Origin: Plantactinospora alkalitolerans
GTDB lineage: Bacteria; Actinomycetota; Actinomycetes; Mycobacteriales; Micromonosporaceae
DNA length: 64,000 bases
Assembly (NCBI RefSeq): GCF_015690345.1
Contig: NZ_JADPUN010000176.1
Location: forward strand, 25,727-89,726
Direction: 5' to 3'
Shown one piece after another: positions 27,973-37,163 of this stretch (position 1 is the first letter of the stretch; the number at the start of each line of letters is the position of its first letter). A program made the translations under genes and the position numbers. A model generated the notes under the pieces. The model saw nothing but the letters and a program-made list of their open reading frames with translations. It was not told where the DNA came from and searched no databases.

Positions 27973-28875
27973 ATGGAACTCAACGAGGACGCACGCATCG
28001 ATACCAGCCAGGTGGAGGACCGGCGCGGTTCTTCCGGCGGTGGAATGGCCGGGCTCCCCATCTCCGGCCGGGGAGGACTGATCGGCCTGGTGATCACCGT
28101 GCTGGTGGCGCTGGCCGGCGGCGGCTTCGGGATCAGCCAACTGACCGGGGACGGTGGGGACCAGGGCGACAACACGGCGCTCGAACAGCGGTGCGCCGCC
28201 GACGACGCCCTCCGCCACCTCGACTGCCGCAACAACCTCTTCATCAACTCCATCCAGACGTACTGGCAGCGGGCGCTGCCGGAGCACTTCGACCGGCCGT
28301 ACCAGCAGTCCGACACCGTCTTCTTCGAGCAGGCGGTGAGCAGCGGCTGCGGCCAGGCCGACTCGGGTGTGGGGCCGTTCTACTGCCCCCTCGACGACAA
28401 GGTCTACATCGACCTGAGCTTCTACAAGGTGCTGGCCGAACAGCTCGGCGCGCCCGGCGAGTTCGCCCAGCCGTACGTCCTGGCGCACGAGTACGGCCAC
28501 CACGTGCAGGACCTGCTCGGCACCGAGGCCCGGGTACGCGAGCAGCGGGAGCAGAGCCCGGACGACGCCAACCAGCTCTCGGTGCTGCTGGAACTCCAGG
28601 CGGACTGCTACGCGGGCGCCTGGGCGAAGAACGCCACCGGCACCGCCGACGACCGGGGGGTGAAGATCTTCAAGAGCCTCAGCGGGCAGGACATCCAGGA
28701 GGGCCTGGACACGGCGGCGGCGATCGGCGACGACGCGATCCAGCGGAAGTCCGGCGGCCGGATCGACGAGTCACAGTTCACCCACGGCAGCTCGGCGGAC
28801 CGGCAGAAGTGGTTCAACACCGGCTACCAGAACGGGAACCCGACCGCCTGCGACACCTTCAAGGCCGCCGGCTGA
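27973..28875 (+). CDS. Neutral zinc metallopeptidase, YpfJ family
   Basis: About 300 residues. A single membrane segment (about 33-55) follows a Gly-rich N-terminus, and the rest is extracytoplasmic. The zinc motif is LAHEYGHHVQD near residue 177, with a downstream ELQADCYAGAW supplying the third ligand. Paired Cys (about CAADDALRHLDC and CGQADSGVGPFYC) suggest disulfides. Family function is unknown. GTG 27970 is also possible; ATG 27973 is preferred by family pattern. Divergent from the ABC-F gene. Confidence 0.88.
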   Translation: MELNEDARIDTSQVEDRRGSSGGGMAGLPISGRGGLIGLVITVLVALAGGGFGISQLTGDGGDQGDNTALEQRCAADDALRHLDCRNNLFINSIQTYWQRALPEHFDRPYQQSDTVFFEQAVSSGCGQADSGVGPFYCPLDDKVYIDLSFYKVLAEQLGAPGEFAQPYVLAHEYGHHVQDLLGTEARVREQREQSPDDANQLSVLLELQADCYAGAWAKNATGTADDRGVKIFKSLSGQDIQEGLDTAAAIGDDAIQRKSGGRIDESQFTHGSSADRQKWFNTGYQNGNPTACDTFKAAG

Positions 28876-28880
28876 ACCAC

Positions 28881-28903
28881 CCGGCCCCGCCAGGACGGGC
28901 CGG
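28881..28903. terminator. Bidirectional terminator stem
   Basis: CCGGCCC (28881-28887) and GGGCCGG (28897-28903) pair around nine bases, between the convergent metallopeptidase and VLRF1 genes. Confidence 0.55.
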
Positions 28904-28926
28904 CGCCCCGGCGCCCCGGCCGGAAC

Positions 28927-29577
28927 TCACCCCGGGTCCCGGACCAGCACGAGTACCGCGCGGGCGGCGGCGACCGCGTCGACCAGAACCGCGTGTCGGG
29001 GTTCGGCCACGTCGAGCAGGCGTTCCGCCCGCAGCGGCACCAGCGGCGCCAACCGCCGGTCGGCGAGGATCCCGTCGACCGCCCGCCGGTCGCCACCGGC
29101 CACCAGCGCCGCGAGCCGGTCGGCCTCCGGCAGCAGCAGCCGGACCGCCAACTCCGCCGCGTCCGCCAGGGCCGCCTTCGCCTGGTTGTCCCGCCGCCGG
29201 GCGAAGCGCTGCTGGGACCAGCCACCGGCGGCGGTACGCCCCTGGACGTACCGGGTGTCCACCTTGGACACCACGAGCCGCCCGCCGTCGGCGACGCCGA
29301 CCGCGACGGCGCCCTTGCGGGCCAGCAGCAGGCCCAGCCGGCGCGGCGCCCCGACGGCCGCGAGGAATCCGGCGAGGTCGTCGGCGCCGGGCATCCCCGG
29401 TGGCGGATGCAGGACGGCGGTGGTGCCGTCCGGGGCGGCGAGCCGGAGCCCGTCCGGTCCCGGGCCGATCTCCGGCGGCCCGCCGTGGCGCTCGGTGAAG
29501 CCCTCGATCCAGCGCGCCATCCGGGCCGGCGGGACGTCCACCCACCGGCCACCTCCGGCAGCGGGGCGGCTGTTCAT
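28927..29577 (-). CDS. acVLRF1 family peptidyl-tRNA hydrolase
   Basis: A 216-residue protein related to eukaryotic Vms1/ANKZF1 and eRF1-like release domains. The diagnostic loop is RTAAGGWSQQRFARRRDNQAK near residues 113-133, where a Gln in the GxSQQRF element would cleave peptidyl-tRNA on stalled 50S subunits. It is the actinobacterial VLRF1 form, without the zinc finger and ankyrin parts. It shares a neighbourhood with an ABC-F ATPase, consistent with ribosome quality control, though the two are not in one operon. Confidence 0.8.
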   Translation of the reverse strand: MNSRPAAGGGRWVDVPPARMARWIEGFTERHGGPPEIGPGPDGLRLAAPDGTTAVLHPPPGMPGADDLAGFLAAVGAPRRLGLLLARKGAVAVGVADGGRLVVSKVDTRYVQGRTAAGGWSQQRFARRRDNQAKAALADAAELAVRLLLPEADRLAALVAGGDRRAVDGILADRRLAPLVPLRAERLLDVAEPRHAVLVDAVAAARAVLVLVRDPG

Positions 29578-29602
29578 GCCCAGACCGTACGGCACCGCCG
29601 GA

Positions 29603-30265
29603 TCAGCGCAGCAGAAGTTCGACGGCGAGCACCGCGACCAGGACGCTGGAGACGAGCGCGGTGCCCAGCCGACCCCGGGGCCCGGCCAGCAGGCGGCCGA
29701 GCAGCGAACCACCGGAGGCGACCAGCAACTGCCAACTCGCCGACGCACCGAACGCGGCGGCCACGAACACCACCTCCCCGCCCGCCGGCCAGTCCACGGC
29801 CGCCCGCCGACCGAGCACCAGTGCGGCGAAGTAGAGGACCGTCATCGGATTCAGCAGGGTCAGCGCCAGCAACCCGCCGTACGCCCGGAGCGGCGTGCCC
29901 AGACTGCGATCGGTGGAAGCGGCCCGACCCGGATCGCGGCGGTGCCGGAGGGCGCCGTAGGCACCGGAGACGGCCAGCCCGAGCAGCACGGCGACGGCGG
30001 TCCAGCGCAGCGGCTCGGCGACCGGTTCGACCAGACCCGCGAGCGCGGCGCCACCGAGCACGGCGACGGCGGCGTAGAGCCCGTCGGCGCTGGCCACCCC
30101 GAGGGCTGCCGCCGCACCCACCCGGATCGAGGTACGCGCGGTCAGACCGATCACCAGAATCGCGATGGCTCCGACCGGTACGGCAATGCCGTACCCGGCC
30201 AGCAGGCCGGCGACGAACGCGTCGGTCACGACGGCGGAGGGCTGATCGGCACCGGACCGGCGCAC
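29603..30265 (-). CDS. LysE-family exporter
   Basis: Up to 220 residues with about six membrane segments. The first helix GLLAGYGIAVPVGAIAILV contains the PxG motif of LysE/RhtB amino-acid exporters, and LTLLNPMTVLYF carries the conserved NP of helix 4. The substrate is unknown. The GTG at 30265 is the longest start; GTG 30229 (VTDAFVAG) gives a more usual family N-terminus, and neither has a strong Shine-Dalgarno. Confidence 0.85.
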   Translation of the reverse strand: MRRSGADQPSAVVTDAFVAGLLAGYGIAVPVGAIAILVIGLTARTSIRVGAAAALGVASADGLYAAVAVLGGAALAGLVEPVAEPLRWTAVAVLLGLAVSGAYGALRHRRDPGRAASTDRSLGTPLRAYGGLLALTLLNPMTVLYFAALVLGRRAAVDWPAGGEVVFVAAAFGASASWQLLVASGGSLLGRLLAGPRGRLGTALVSSVLVAVLAVELLLR

Positions 30266-30478
30266 CGCTGCTGTCGCCGGGCGGCCGAGGCCACGACGGC
30301 GGAAGCACTGGTGCGGAAGGTCGGCGCGATCATGTGCTGATTCTGGCGCGGAGCCGGCCGTCCCGCGACGGATTATCCGGGCCCGGACCGTACCGAGCAG
30401 CGACCGTACCGCCTCCAGCGGCCACCGGATCGCCCCGGATCCCTTGGCTGGCGGAACCGCGATCGGGCGCCACTGGTC

Positions 30479-30504
30479 TATCTATCGACAGCGTGACATA
30501 GATA
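30479..30504. promoter_or_regulatory. Inverted repeat before the acylase gene
   Basis: TATCTAT (30479-30485) and ATAGATA (30498-30504) are separated by 12 bp in an AT-rich patch 60 bp before the acylase start codon. It is a likely operator or promoter element; the regulator is not identifiable. Confidence 0.5.
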
Positions 30505-30562
30505 CCATTTGAAACCTGAGTGTCCTTCAGGTATGCCCGGACGCCGGCGGAAGGATCCCCCC

Positions 30563-33500
30563 ATGCTCCGACGCGCCACCTTCCGACGCGGATCCGTCGC
30601 CGGCCTCGCCGCGCTCACCGTGGCGGCGATCGCGTTGACCGCCACCCCCGCGCCGGCCGCGCCGGCCAACACCGGTTCGGCGGCCGTCGCACCCGCGCCC
30701 GACCCGACCGCGAAGGCCGACCCGACCGCGTTCGCGGCCGGCGACCACTGCCTGGGCGAGTGCGCCGACATCCTGCCGCCCGGCCAGAACGGCAACGCCA
30801 CACTGGTCGAGGTGCTCGCCAACCAGGCACTGGGCATCCTGCCGGCACACTCCGGCGACCAGCTCGGCCCGTACGCCGACCTGGTCTACTCCTACGCCGG
30901 CCTGCGGGAGGACCAGATCGGGGCGTTCTTCAACGACGCCTCCTTCGGAGTGCCGGCGGGCCAGGCCGAACGCACCTACTCCCCACGGTCCGACGTGACG
31001 ATCGTGCGGGACCGGGCGAACGGGATCCCGCACGTCACCGGCACCACCCGGGGCGGCACGATGTACGGCGCCGGATACGCCGGCGCGGAGGACCGGCTCT
31101 TCACGATGGACCTGCTCCGGCACGTCGGCCGGGGCACGCTCACCCCGTTCGCCGGTGGGGCGCCGGGCAACCGGGCGCTGGAGCAGAGCGTCTGGCGGAA
31201 CTCGCCGTACCGGGAGGAGGACCTGCAGGCCCAGGTCGCGGCGCTGCGCGACCAGGGTGCCCGGGGCGAGCAACTGCACGCCGACGTGCAGGAGTACATC
31301 GCCGGAATCAACGCCTACATCCGGCACTGCATGGCGGGCCGCAACTGCCCCGGCGAGTACGTGCTGACCGGGCACCTGGACGCGATCACCAACGTGGGCG
31401 GGCCGGAACTGTTCCAGATGACGGACCTGATCGCGATCGCCGGAGTGGTCGGCGGCCTGTTCGGCGGCGGCGGTGGCCACGAGATGCAGTCCGCGCTGGT
31501 CCGGATCGCCGCCCGGGCCAGGTACGGGCCGGTCGAGGGCGACCGGGTGTGGACCGCGTTCCGGGCGCAGAACAATCCGGAGGCGGTGCTGACCCTGCAC
31601 GAGGGACAGAGCTTCCCGTACGGCGCCGCGGACCCGGACGCGCCGAGCGTCGTACTGCCCGATCCGGGTTCCGCCCGGGTGGAGGCGGTGACCGCCGATC
31701 CCACCGGATCGGCCCGGGGATCCACCGGCGGCCCCTCCGAGCTGGCCGCCGCACTCTCCGGCCTGACCATCACCCCGGCCAACCGGGGCATGTCCAACGC
31801 CGCCGTCATCTCCGGCGCACACTCCTCCAGCGGCCATCCGATCGCCGTCTTCGGACCACAGACCGGGTACTTCTCCCCACAGCTGCTGATGGTGCAGGAG
31901 TTGCAGGGCCCGGGAATCAGCGCCCGGGGCGCCGCCTTCGCCGGGGTCAACCTCTACGTGCTGCTCGGCCGGGGCCAGGACTACGCGTGGAGCGCCACCT
32001 CCTCCAGCCACGACATCACCGACACCTACGCCCTGCCGCTGTGCACAGTGGACGGCAGCACGCCCACCCTGGCCAGCAACCACTACCGGTACCGGGGACA
32101 GTGTCTGGCGATGGAGGAGATCTCCCACGTCAACTCGTGGCGGCCGACCGTCGCGGACAGCACCCCCGCCGGTTCGTACACGATGATCGCCCGGCGGACC
32201 AAGTTGGGACTGGTGGGCTGGCGGGGCACCGTGGCAGGTGCGCCGCACGCGTTCACCCAGCTCCGCTCCACCTACCGGCACGAGGCGGACTCCGCGATCG
32301 GGTTCCAGCTCTTCAACGATCCGGCCGCGATGGGCAGCGCGGCACAGTTCATCACGGCGGCGGCCGAGGTCGAGTACGCCTTCAACTGGTTCTACGTCAA
32401 CGCGGACGAGTCGGCGTACTACAACTCGGGGCTCAATCCGGTCCGGGCCGCCGGGGCCAACCCGAACCTGCCGATCCGGGCCGAGCCGGCGTACGAGTGG
32501 CAGGGCTACGACCCGGACACCAACACGGCCGACTACGCCCCGCTCGCGGCGCACCCCCAGTCGGTGGACCAGGACTACTACGTCTCCTGGAACAACAAGC
32601 AGGCCAAGGACTTCGGCGCCGCCGACGGCAACTTCAGTTTCGGCGCGGTGCACCGGGGTGACCTGCTGGACAAGCCGATCCGGGCGGCGCTGGCGGACGG
32701 CCGGAAGTTCGACCGGGCCTCGTTGACCTCGCTGGTGGAGCGCGCCGGACTGACCGACCTACGCGGCATCGAGGTGCTGGACGAGCTGATCCGGGTGCTG
32801 GAGAGCCAACCGGTCGACGACACCGCCCTGGCCGGGACCGTCGGCAGACTGAGGGCGTGGCGACAGGCCGGTGCGTTGCGGGTCGAGACCGCACGCGGCT
32901 CGAAGACGTACCAGCACGCCGAGGCGATCCGGATCTTCGACGCCTGGTGGCCGCTGCTGGTCCGGGGCCAGTTCGCCACTCCGCTCGGCGCCGACCTCTA
33001 CCGGGCGATGGTCGACGCCATGCAGATCAACGAGTCGCCGTCCGGACAGCAGCGCGGGGACACCTCGGATCTGCCCGGTTCGGCCGCCGAGGCGCAGACC
33101 CACAAGGGCTCGTCGTTCCAGTACGGCTGGTGGAGTTATGTCGACGCCGACCTGCGGGCCGTGTTGGGCGAGCCGGTGCCGGGCGGGCCCGGCCGGACCT
33201 ACTGCGGCGACGGAAGCCTGTCCGCCTGCCGGCGGATCCTGCTCGACACGCTGCGGACCGCCACCGCCCAGCCGGCCACCGAGGTCTATCCCGGCGACGA
33301 CCACTGCGCGGCCGGGGACCAGTGGTGCGCCGACGCCATCGTGCAGTCCCCGCTGGGCGGGATCAAACACGCCACGATCGCCTGGCAGAACCGGCCGACG
33401 TACCAGCAGGTGGTGTCGTTTCCGGCCGGTCGCGGCGACGACCTGACCAATCTGGCCGCCGGGCGGGCGGTTGCCGCGTCGAGCAGCCAGTTCGGCTACG

Positions 33501-33829
33501 GCGCGGCCCGAGCGGTGGACGGAAACCCCGGTACCCGCTGGGCCAGTTCCTGGGCCGACAACCAGTCGATCACCGTGGATCTGGGTAGCGTCCGGTCGGT
33601 GAGCCGGGCGGTGCTGAGCTGGGAGGCCGCCTACGCCCGGTCGTACCGGATCGAGGTCTCCACCGACGGCGGCACCTGGCGTCCGGTCTGGTCGACCACC
33701 GCCGGCGACGGCGGTACGGACAACGTCGACTTCGCCGCCGCCCCGGCCCGCTACGTCCGGATGCAGGGACTCACCCGGGGCACCGGCTACGGCTTCTCCC
33801 TCTGGGAGTTCCAGGTCCACGCCCACTGA
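30563..33829 (+). CDS. Secreted penicillin-acylase-family hydrolase with F5/8C domain
   Basis: About 1088 residues. A signal peptide (RRATFRRGS, then LAALTVAAIALTATPAPA) is followed by an Ntn-hydrolase of the penicillin/AHL acylase type. The probable autocleavage site is NRGM/SNAAVISGAHSSSG near residue 409, making the Ser the N-terminal nucleophile of the beta chain. The last 120 residues (from NLAAGRAVAASSSQFG) form a discoidin/F5-8C carbohydrate-binding domain. The ATG at 30563 has GGAAGGA 7 bp upstream, so the longer frame from 30509 is not used. It probably cleaves an amide (antibiotic, acyl-homoserine lactone or lipopeptide) outside the cell while bound to glycan. Confidence 0.85.
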   Translation: MLRRATFRRGSVAGLAALTVAAIALTATPAPAAPANTGSAAVAPAPDPTAKADPTAFAAGDHCLGECADILPPGQNGNATLVEVLANQALGILPAHSGDQLGPYADLVYSYAGLREDQIGAFFNDASFGVPAGQAERTYSPRSDVTIVRDRANGIPHVTGTTRGGTMYGAGYAGAEDRLFTMDLLRHVGRGTLTPFAGGAPGNRALEQSVWRNSPYREEDLQAQVAALRDQGARGEQLHADVQEYIAGINAYIRHCMAGRNCPGEYVLTGHLDAITNVGGPELFQMTDLIAIAGVVGGLFGGGGGHEMQSALVRIAARARYGPVEGDRVWTAFRAQNNPEAVLTLHEGQSFPYGAADPDAPSVVLPDPGSARVEAVTADPTGSARGSTGGPSELAAALSGLTITPANRGMSNAAVISGAHSSSGHPIAVFGPQTGYFSPQLLMVQELQGPGISARGAAFAGVNLYVLLGRGQDYAWSATSSSHDITDTYALPLCTVDGSTPTLASNHYRYRGQCLAMEEISHVNSWRPTVADSTPAGSYTMIARRTKLGLVGWRGTVAGAPHAFTQLRSTYRHEADSAIGFQLFNDPAAMGSAAQFITAAAEVEYAFNWFYVNADESAYYNSGLNPVRAAGANPNLPIRAEPAYEWQGYDPDTNTADYAPLAAHPQSVDQDYYVSWNNKQAKDFGAADGNFSFGAVHRGDLLDKPIRAALADGRKFDRASLTSLVERAGLTDLRGIEVLDELIRVLESQPVDDTALAGTVGRLRAWRQAGALRVETARGSKTYQHAEAIRIFDAWWPLLVRGQFATPLGADLYRAMVDAMQINESPSGQQRGDTSDLPGSAAEAQTHKGSSFQYGWWSYVDADLRAVLGEPVPGGPGRTYCGDGSLSACRRILLDTLRTATAQPATEVYPGDDHCAAGDQWCADAIVQSPLGGIKHATIAWQNRPTYQQVVSFPAGRGDDLTNLAAGRAVAASSSQFGYGAARAVDGNPGTRWASSWADNQSITVDLGSVRSVSRAVLSWEAAYARSYRIEVSTDGGTWRPVWSTTAGDGGTDNVDFAAAPARYVRMQGLTRGTGYGFSLWEFQVHAH

Positions 33830-33837
33830 CTCCGAAC

Positions 33838-33876
33838 GGCGGTGGCCCGTTGCCGTTCCCACGACAACGGGCCGCC
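33838..33876. terminator. Bidirectional terminator between acylase and sufT
   Basis: GGCCCGTTG (33844-33852) and CAACGGGCC (33865-33873) form a 9-bp stem, extendable with GGC/GCC on the outside. It lies 15 bp after the acylase stop and before the end of the convergent suf operon. Confidence 0.65.
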
Positions 33877-33895
33877 AACATCCACGGTGAGCGGA

Positions 33896-34255
33896 CTACA
33901 CGTTGAAACCGAGCGCCCGGAGCTGGTCACGGCCCTCGTCGGAGATCTTGTCGGGGCCCCACGGCGGCAGCCACACCCAGTTGATCCGGATGTCCGAGAC
34001 CAGCCCGCCACCCGGGCCGGTGGTCAGCGCCGACCGCGCCTGGTCCTCGATGACGTCGGTCAGCGGGCAGGCCGCCGAGGTGAGCGTCATGTCCAGGGTC
34101 GCGACGTTCTCGTCGTCGACGTGCACCCCGTACACCAGACCGAGGTCGACCACGTTGATGCCCAGTTCGGGGTCGACGACGTCCTTCATCGCCTCTTCGA
34201 CGTCGGCGACCGCGGCCTTGCCGGTCGACGCGGTCGCCATGTCCTGATCAGTCAT
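33896..34255 (-). CDS. sufT: Fe-S assembly factor SufT (DUF59/MIP18 family)
   Basis: A 119-residue protein, last gene of the suf operon. The family motif DPELGINVVDLGLVYGV is near residues 28-44 and the single conserved Cys is in TSAACPLTD. SufT helps mature Fe-S proteins in lipoate and other pathways. Its start overlaps the sufU stop by four bases. Confidence 0.92.
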   Translation of the reverse strand: MTDQDMATASTGKAAVADVEEAMKDVVDPELGINVVDLGLVYGVHVDDENVATLDMTLTSAACPLTDVIEDQARSALTTGPGGGLVSDIRINWVWLPPWGPDKISDEGRDQLRALGFNV

Positions 34256-34740
34256 GCCGTCTTCACCTCGCTCCGCTCGTTCTTGTCATCACTACCGGCT
34301 CCGAATTCGACCCCGGCCCGCGCCGCGGCGTCCTTGAACGCCATCCACGGCAACAACGCGCACTTCACCCTGGCCGGATAGCGGGCCACCCCGGCGAACG
34401 CCACCCCGTCCCCCAGCAGTTCCTCGTCCGGGGTCACCTGTCCCCGACCCGACATCAACTCGACGAAGGCCGCGTGCACCGCGTACGCCTCGCCGGCACT
34501 CCGGCCGGACAGCAGTTCGTGCAGCACGCTCGCCGAGGCCTGGCTGATCGAGCAGCCCATGCCGTCGTACGAGACGTCGCTGACGGTCTCGGCGTCCAGG
34601 GCGACCCGTACCGTCACCTCGTCGCCGCAGGTGGGGTTCACGTGGTGCGCCTCGGCGGCGAACGGCTCCCGCAGCCCGCGCCCGTGCGGATGCTTGTAGT
34701 GGTCCAGGATGATCTCCTGGTAGAGCTGGTCGACCTGCAT
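34252..34740 (-). CDS. sufU: SufU, zinc-dependent sulfur acceptor of SufS
   Basis: A 162-residue IscU-like protein. Cys38 (NPTCGD), a second Cys in MGCSISQASASVL and a third in ARVKCALLPW, with the Asp of CGD, form the zinc site; Cys38 and its neighbours accept persulfide from SufS. The insertion typical of SufU versus IscU is present between the second and third Cys. Overlaps sufS by one base and sufT by four. Confidence 0.93.
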   Translation of the reverse strand: MQVDQLYQEIILDHYKHPHGRGLREPFAAEAHHVNPTCGDEVTVRVALDAETVSDVSYDGMGCSISQASASVLHELLSGRSAGEAYAVHAAFVELMSGRGQVTPDEELLGDGVAFAGVARYPARVKCALLPWMAFKDAAARAGVEFGAGSDDKNERSEVKTA

Positions 34741-36044
34741 TACCCGAACACCTTCCGTACCTGTTCCAGCCCGCGCACCAGGGCGTCGACCTCACTGGTC
34801 GTGGTGTACAGGTAGAACGACGCGCGGGTGGTCGCCGGTACGCCGAACCGCACGCAGACCGGCCGCGCACAGTGGTGGCCGACCCGCACCTCGACGCCCT
34901 CGGCGTCCAGCACCTGACCCACGTCGTGCGGATGGATGCCGTCGAGGGCGAAGGAGATGGTGCCACCCCGGCCCACCGGCACCGTCGGACCGAAGATCCG
35001 CAGCCCGGGAACCGTGTCCAGGGCGTCCAGCGCGTACGCGGTCAACTCCTTCTCGTGCCACTGGATCGCCCGCATTCCGATCCCGGACAGGTAGTCGACC
35101 GCCGCGCCCAGCGCGACCGCCTCGGCGATCGGCGGGGTGCCCGCCTCGAACCGGGCCGGCGGCGGCGCGTACGTCGAACCGGCCATGGTGACCGTCTCGA
35201 TCATCGAACCACCGCCGAACACCGGCGGCATCGCGGCCAGCAGTTCGCCCCGCCCCCAGAGCACTCCGATGCCGCTCGGCGCGCACATCTTGTGCCCGGT
35301 GAAGGCGATGAAGTCGGCGTCCAGGTCCACCACGTCGATCGGCAGGTGCGGCACCGACTGCGAGCAGTCGAGCAGCAGCAGCGCGCCGACCTGGCGGACC
35401 CGCTCGGTGATCCGCGCCGTGGCGTTGACCGTGCCGAGGATGTTGGACATGTGCACGAACGAGACCAGTTTGGTCCGCTCGTTGACCAGCTCCTCAAGAT
35501 TGGACTCGTCGAGCCGGCCGGAGTCGGTGACGCCGAACCAGCGCAGCGTGGCGCCGGTCCGCTCGCACAGGAGCTGCCACGGCACGATGTTCGAGTGGTG
35601 CTCCATCTCGGAGATCACGATCTCGTCGCCGGGACCGATCCGGAACCGGGGGTCACCGCCGGTGCCGATCGAGGCGTTCGAGAAGGCGTACGCGACCAGG
35701 TTGATCGCCTCGGTGGAGTTCTTGGTGAACACCACCTCGTCCGGGCTCGGCGCGTTGATGAACGCCGCGACCTTGCCCCGGGCCCCCTCGTACGCCTCGG
35801 TCGCCTCGGTGCCCACGGTGTGCACCGAGCGGGAGACGTTCCCGTTGTGCCGCTCGTAGTGCTCCCGCAGCGCGTCGAGCACCTGGCGGGGCTTCTGCGA
35901 GGTGTTCGCGCTGTCCAGGTAGACCATCCGGTGACCGTTGACCTCGCGACCCAGGATCGGGAAGTCCGCCCGTACCACTTCCACGTCGAACCGTGGCACG
36001 TCGTCGTACTGTGGCATCCCCGGTGGGATCGCGATCGTGGTCAT
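34740..36044 (-). CDS. sufS: Cysteine desulfurase SufS
   Basis: A 434-residue PLP enzyme that releases sulfur from cysteine for cluster assembly. The PLP lysine is in FTGHKMCAPSG (near residue 252), EMEHHSNIVPWQ binds cofactor, and the catalytic Cys is in GHHCARPVCVRFG near 392, in the short loop of group II desulfurases that need SufU. Lies 19 bp after sufC. Confidence 0.95.
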   Translation of the reverse strand: MTTIAIPPGMPQYDDVPRFDVEVVRADFPILGREVNGHRMVYLDSANTSQKPRQVLDALREHYERHNGNVSRSVHTVGTEATEAYEGARGKVAAFINAPSPDEVVFTKNSTEAINLVAYAFSNASIGTGGDPRFRIGPGDEIVISEMEHHSNIVPWQLLCERTGATLRWFGVTDSGRLDESNLEELVNERTKLVSFVHMSNILGTVNATARITERVRQVGALLLLDCSQSVPHLPIDVVDLDADFIAFTGHKMCAPSGIGVLWGRGELLAAMPPVFGGGSMIETVTMAGSTYAPPPARFEAGTPPIAEAVALGAAVDYLSGIGMRAIQWHEKELTAYALDALDTVPGLRIFGPTVPVGRGGTISFALDGIHPHDVGQVLDAEGVEVRVGHHCARPVCVRFGVPATTRASFYLYTTTSEVDALVRGLEQVRKVFG

Positions 36045-36063
36045 CTCGACGGTGCCCTTCTGC

Positions 36064-36837
36064 TCAGGCCCGGGCCGTACCGGCGCCGGCGACGTACCGC
36101 TCGTAGCCCTCGGCCTCCAACTTCTCGGCCAGCTCCGGACCGCCCTGCTCGACGATCCGCCCGCCGACGAAGACGTGCACGTGGTCCGGCTTGATGTAGC
36201 GCAGGATCCGGGTGTAGTGGGTGATCAGCAGCAGCCCGGTCTGTCCGGTGTCCCGGACCCGGTTGACGCCCTCGCTGACCACCCGCAGGGCGTCGATGTC
36301 GAGCCCGGAGTCGGTCTCGTCGAGGATCGCCACCTTCGGCGCGAGCAGTTCGAGCTGGACGATCTCGTGCCGCTTCTTCTCACCGCCGGAGAAGCCCTCG
36401 TTCACGTTCCGCTGGGCCATCGCCGGGTCCATCTGCAACTTCTCCATCGCGCCGCGCAGCTCGCCGGCCCAGGTGCGCAACTTCGGCGCCTCGCCGTCGA
36501 TCGCGGTCTTCGCGGTACGCAGGAAGTTCGCCACCGACACCCCGGGCACCTCGACCGGGTACTGCATGGCCAGGAAGAGGCCGGCGCGGGCCCGCTCGTC
36601 GACGGTCATCGCCAGCACGTCCTGACCGTCCAGCAAAACCTCGCCGCTGGTGATCTCGTACTTCGGATGGCCGGCGATCGAATAGGCGAGGGTCGACTTG
36701 CCGGACCCGTTAGGGCCCATGATCGCGTGGGTCTCCCCCGCCCGCACGGTGAGGTCGACCCCGGCCAGGATCGGCTTCAGCTCGCCATCGGGCAGCTTGA
36801 CCGACACCTGCAGGTCACGAATCTCCAGAACACTCAT
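36064..36837 (-). CDS. sufC: Fe-S assembly ATPase SufC
   Basis: A 257-residue soluble ABC ATPase of the SufBCD scaffold. Walker A is GPNGSGKST, the signature FSGGEKKRHEIVQL, Walker B VAILDETDSGLD, typical of SufC. It drives the conformational change of SufB-SufD. Its start overlaps the stop of the Rieske gene by four bases. Confidence 0.96.
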   Translation of the reverse strand: MSVLEIRDLQVSVKLPDGELKPILAGVDLTVRAGETHAIMGPNGSGKSTLAYSIAGHPKYEITSGEVLLDGQDVLAMTVDERARAGLFLAMQYPVEVPGVSVANFLRTAKTAIDGEAPKLRTWAGELRGAMEKLQMDPAMAQRNVNEGFSGGEKKRHEIVQLELLAPKVAILDETDSGLDIDALRVVSEGVNRVRDTGQTGLLLITHYTRILRYIKPDHVHVFVGGRIVEQGGPELAEKLEAEGYERYVAGAGTARA

Positions 36838-37163
36838 GGTGCGGTAACTCCATTACTCGGCGTGAGATTGAGGTAGAGGTCACCGTCGCGGACCTCGACG
36901 GGGTACACGGGTACGGGTTCGGTCGCGGGCAGTCCGGTCGGCTCGCCGGTACGCAGGTCGAAGCGGGAGCCGTGCAGCCAGCACTCCAGGGTGCAGCCGT
37001 CGACCTCGCCCTCGGAGAGCGCGACGGCGGCGTGCGAGCACTCGTCGCGTACGGCGTAGAAGTTGCCGTCCTCGGCGTGCACGATCGCGATCTCGGTGCC
37101 CTCGACGTCCGCCTGGATCGCGGTGCCCTTCGGCACGTCCTCGGTCGAACAGATCCGGATCAT
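36834..37163 (-). CDS. Rieske-type ferredoxin of the suf operon
   Basis: A 109-residue [2Fe-2S] protein. The ligands are Cys-x-His in DECSHAAV and Cys-x2-His in LECWLHGSRFD. It resembles non-heme oxygenase ferredoxin subunits, but no oxygenase lies nearby and the gene is embedded between sufD and sufC with overlaps on both sides, as in many actinobacteria. It may supply electrons during cluster assembly; this is inferred. Confidence 0.9.
   Translation of the reverse strand: MIRICSTEDVPKGTAIQADVEGTEIAIVHAEDGNFYAVRDECSHAAVALSEGEVDGCTLECWLHGSRFDLRTGEPTGLPATEPVPVYPVEVRDGDLYLNLTPSNGVTAP

Noticed and set aside
30527..32653. 708-codon minus-strand open frame opposite the acylase gene
   Set aside because: Long antisense frames are expected in high-GC DNA. 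The translation has no family features, while the plus strand encodes a clear signal peptide and enzyme. The same applies to 2820-4508, 8309-9961, 21263-23617 (minus strand) and 22126-24357 (plus strand).
36834..37163. Aromatic-ring dioxygenase ferredoxin
   Set aside because: The protein resembles that class, but it is overlapped on both sides by suf genes and no oxygenase components are nearby; a role in Fe-S assembly fits better.
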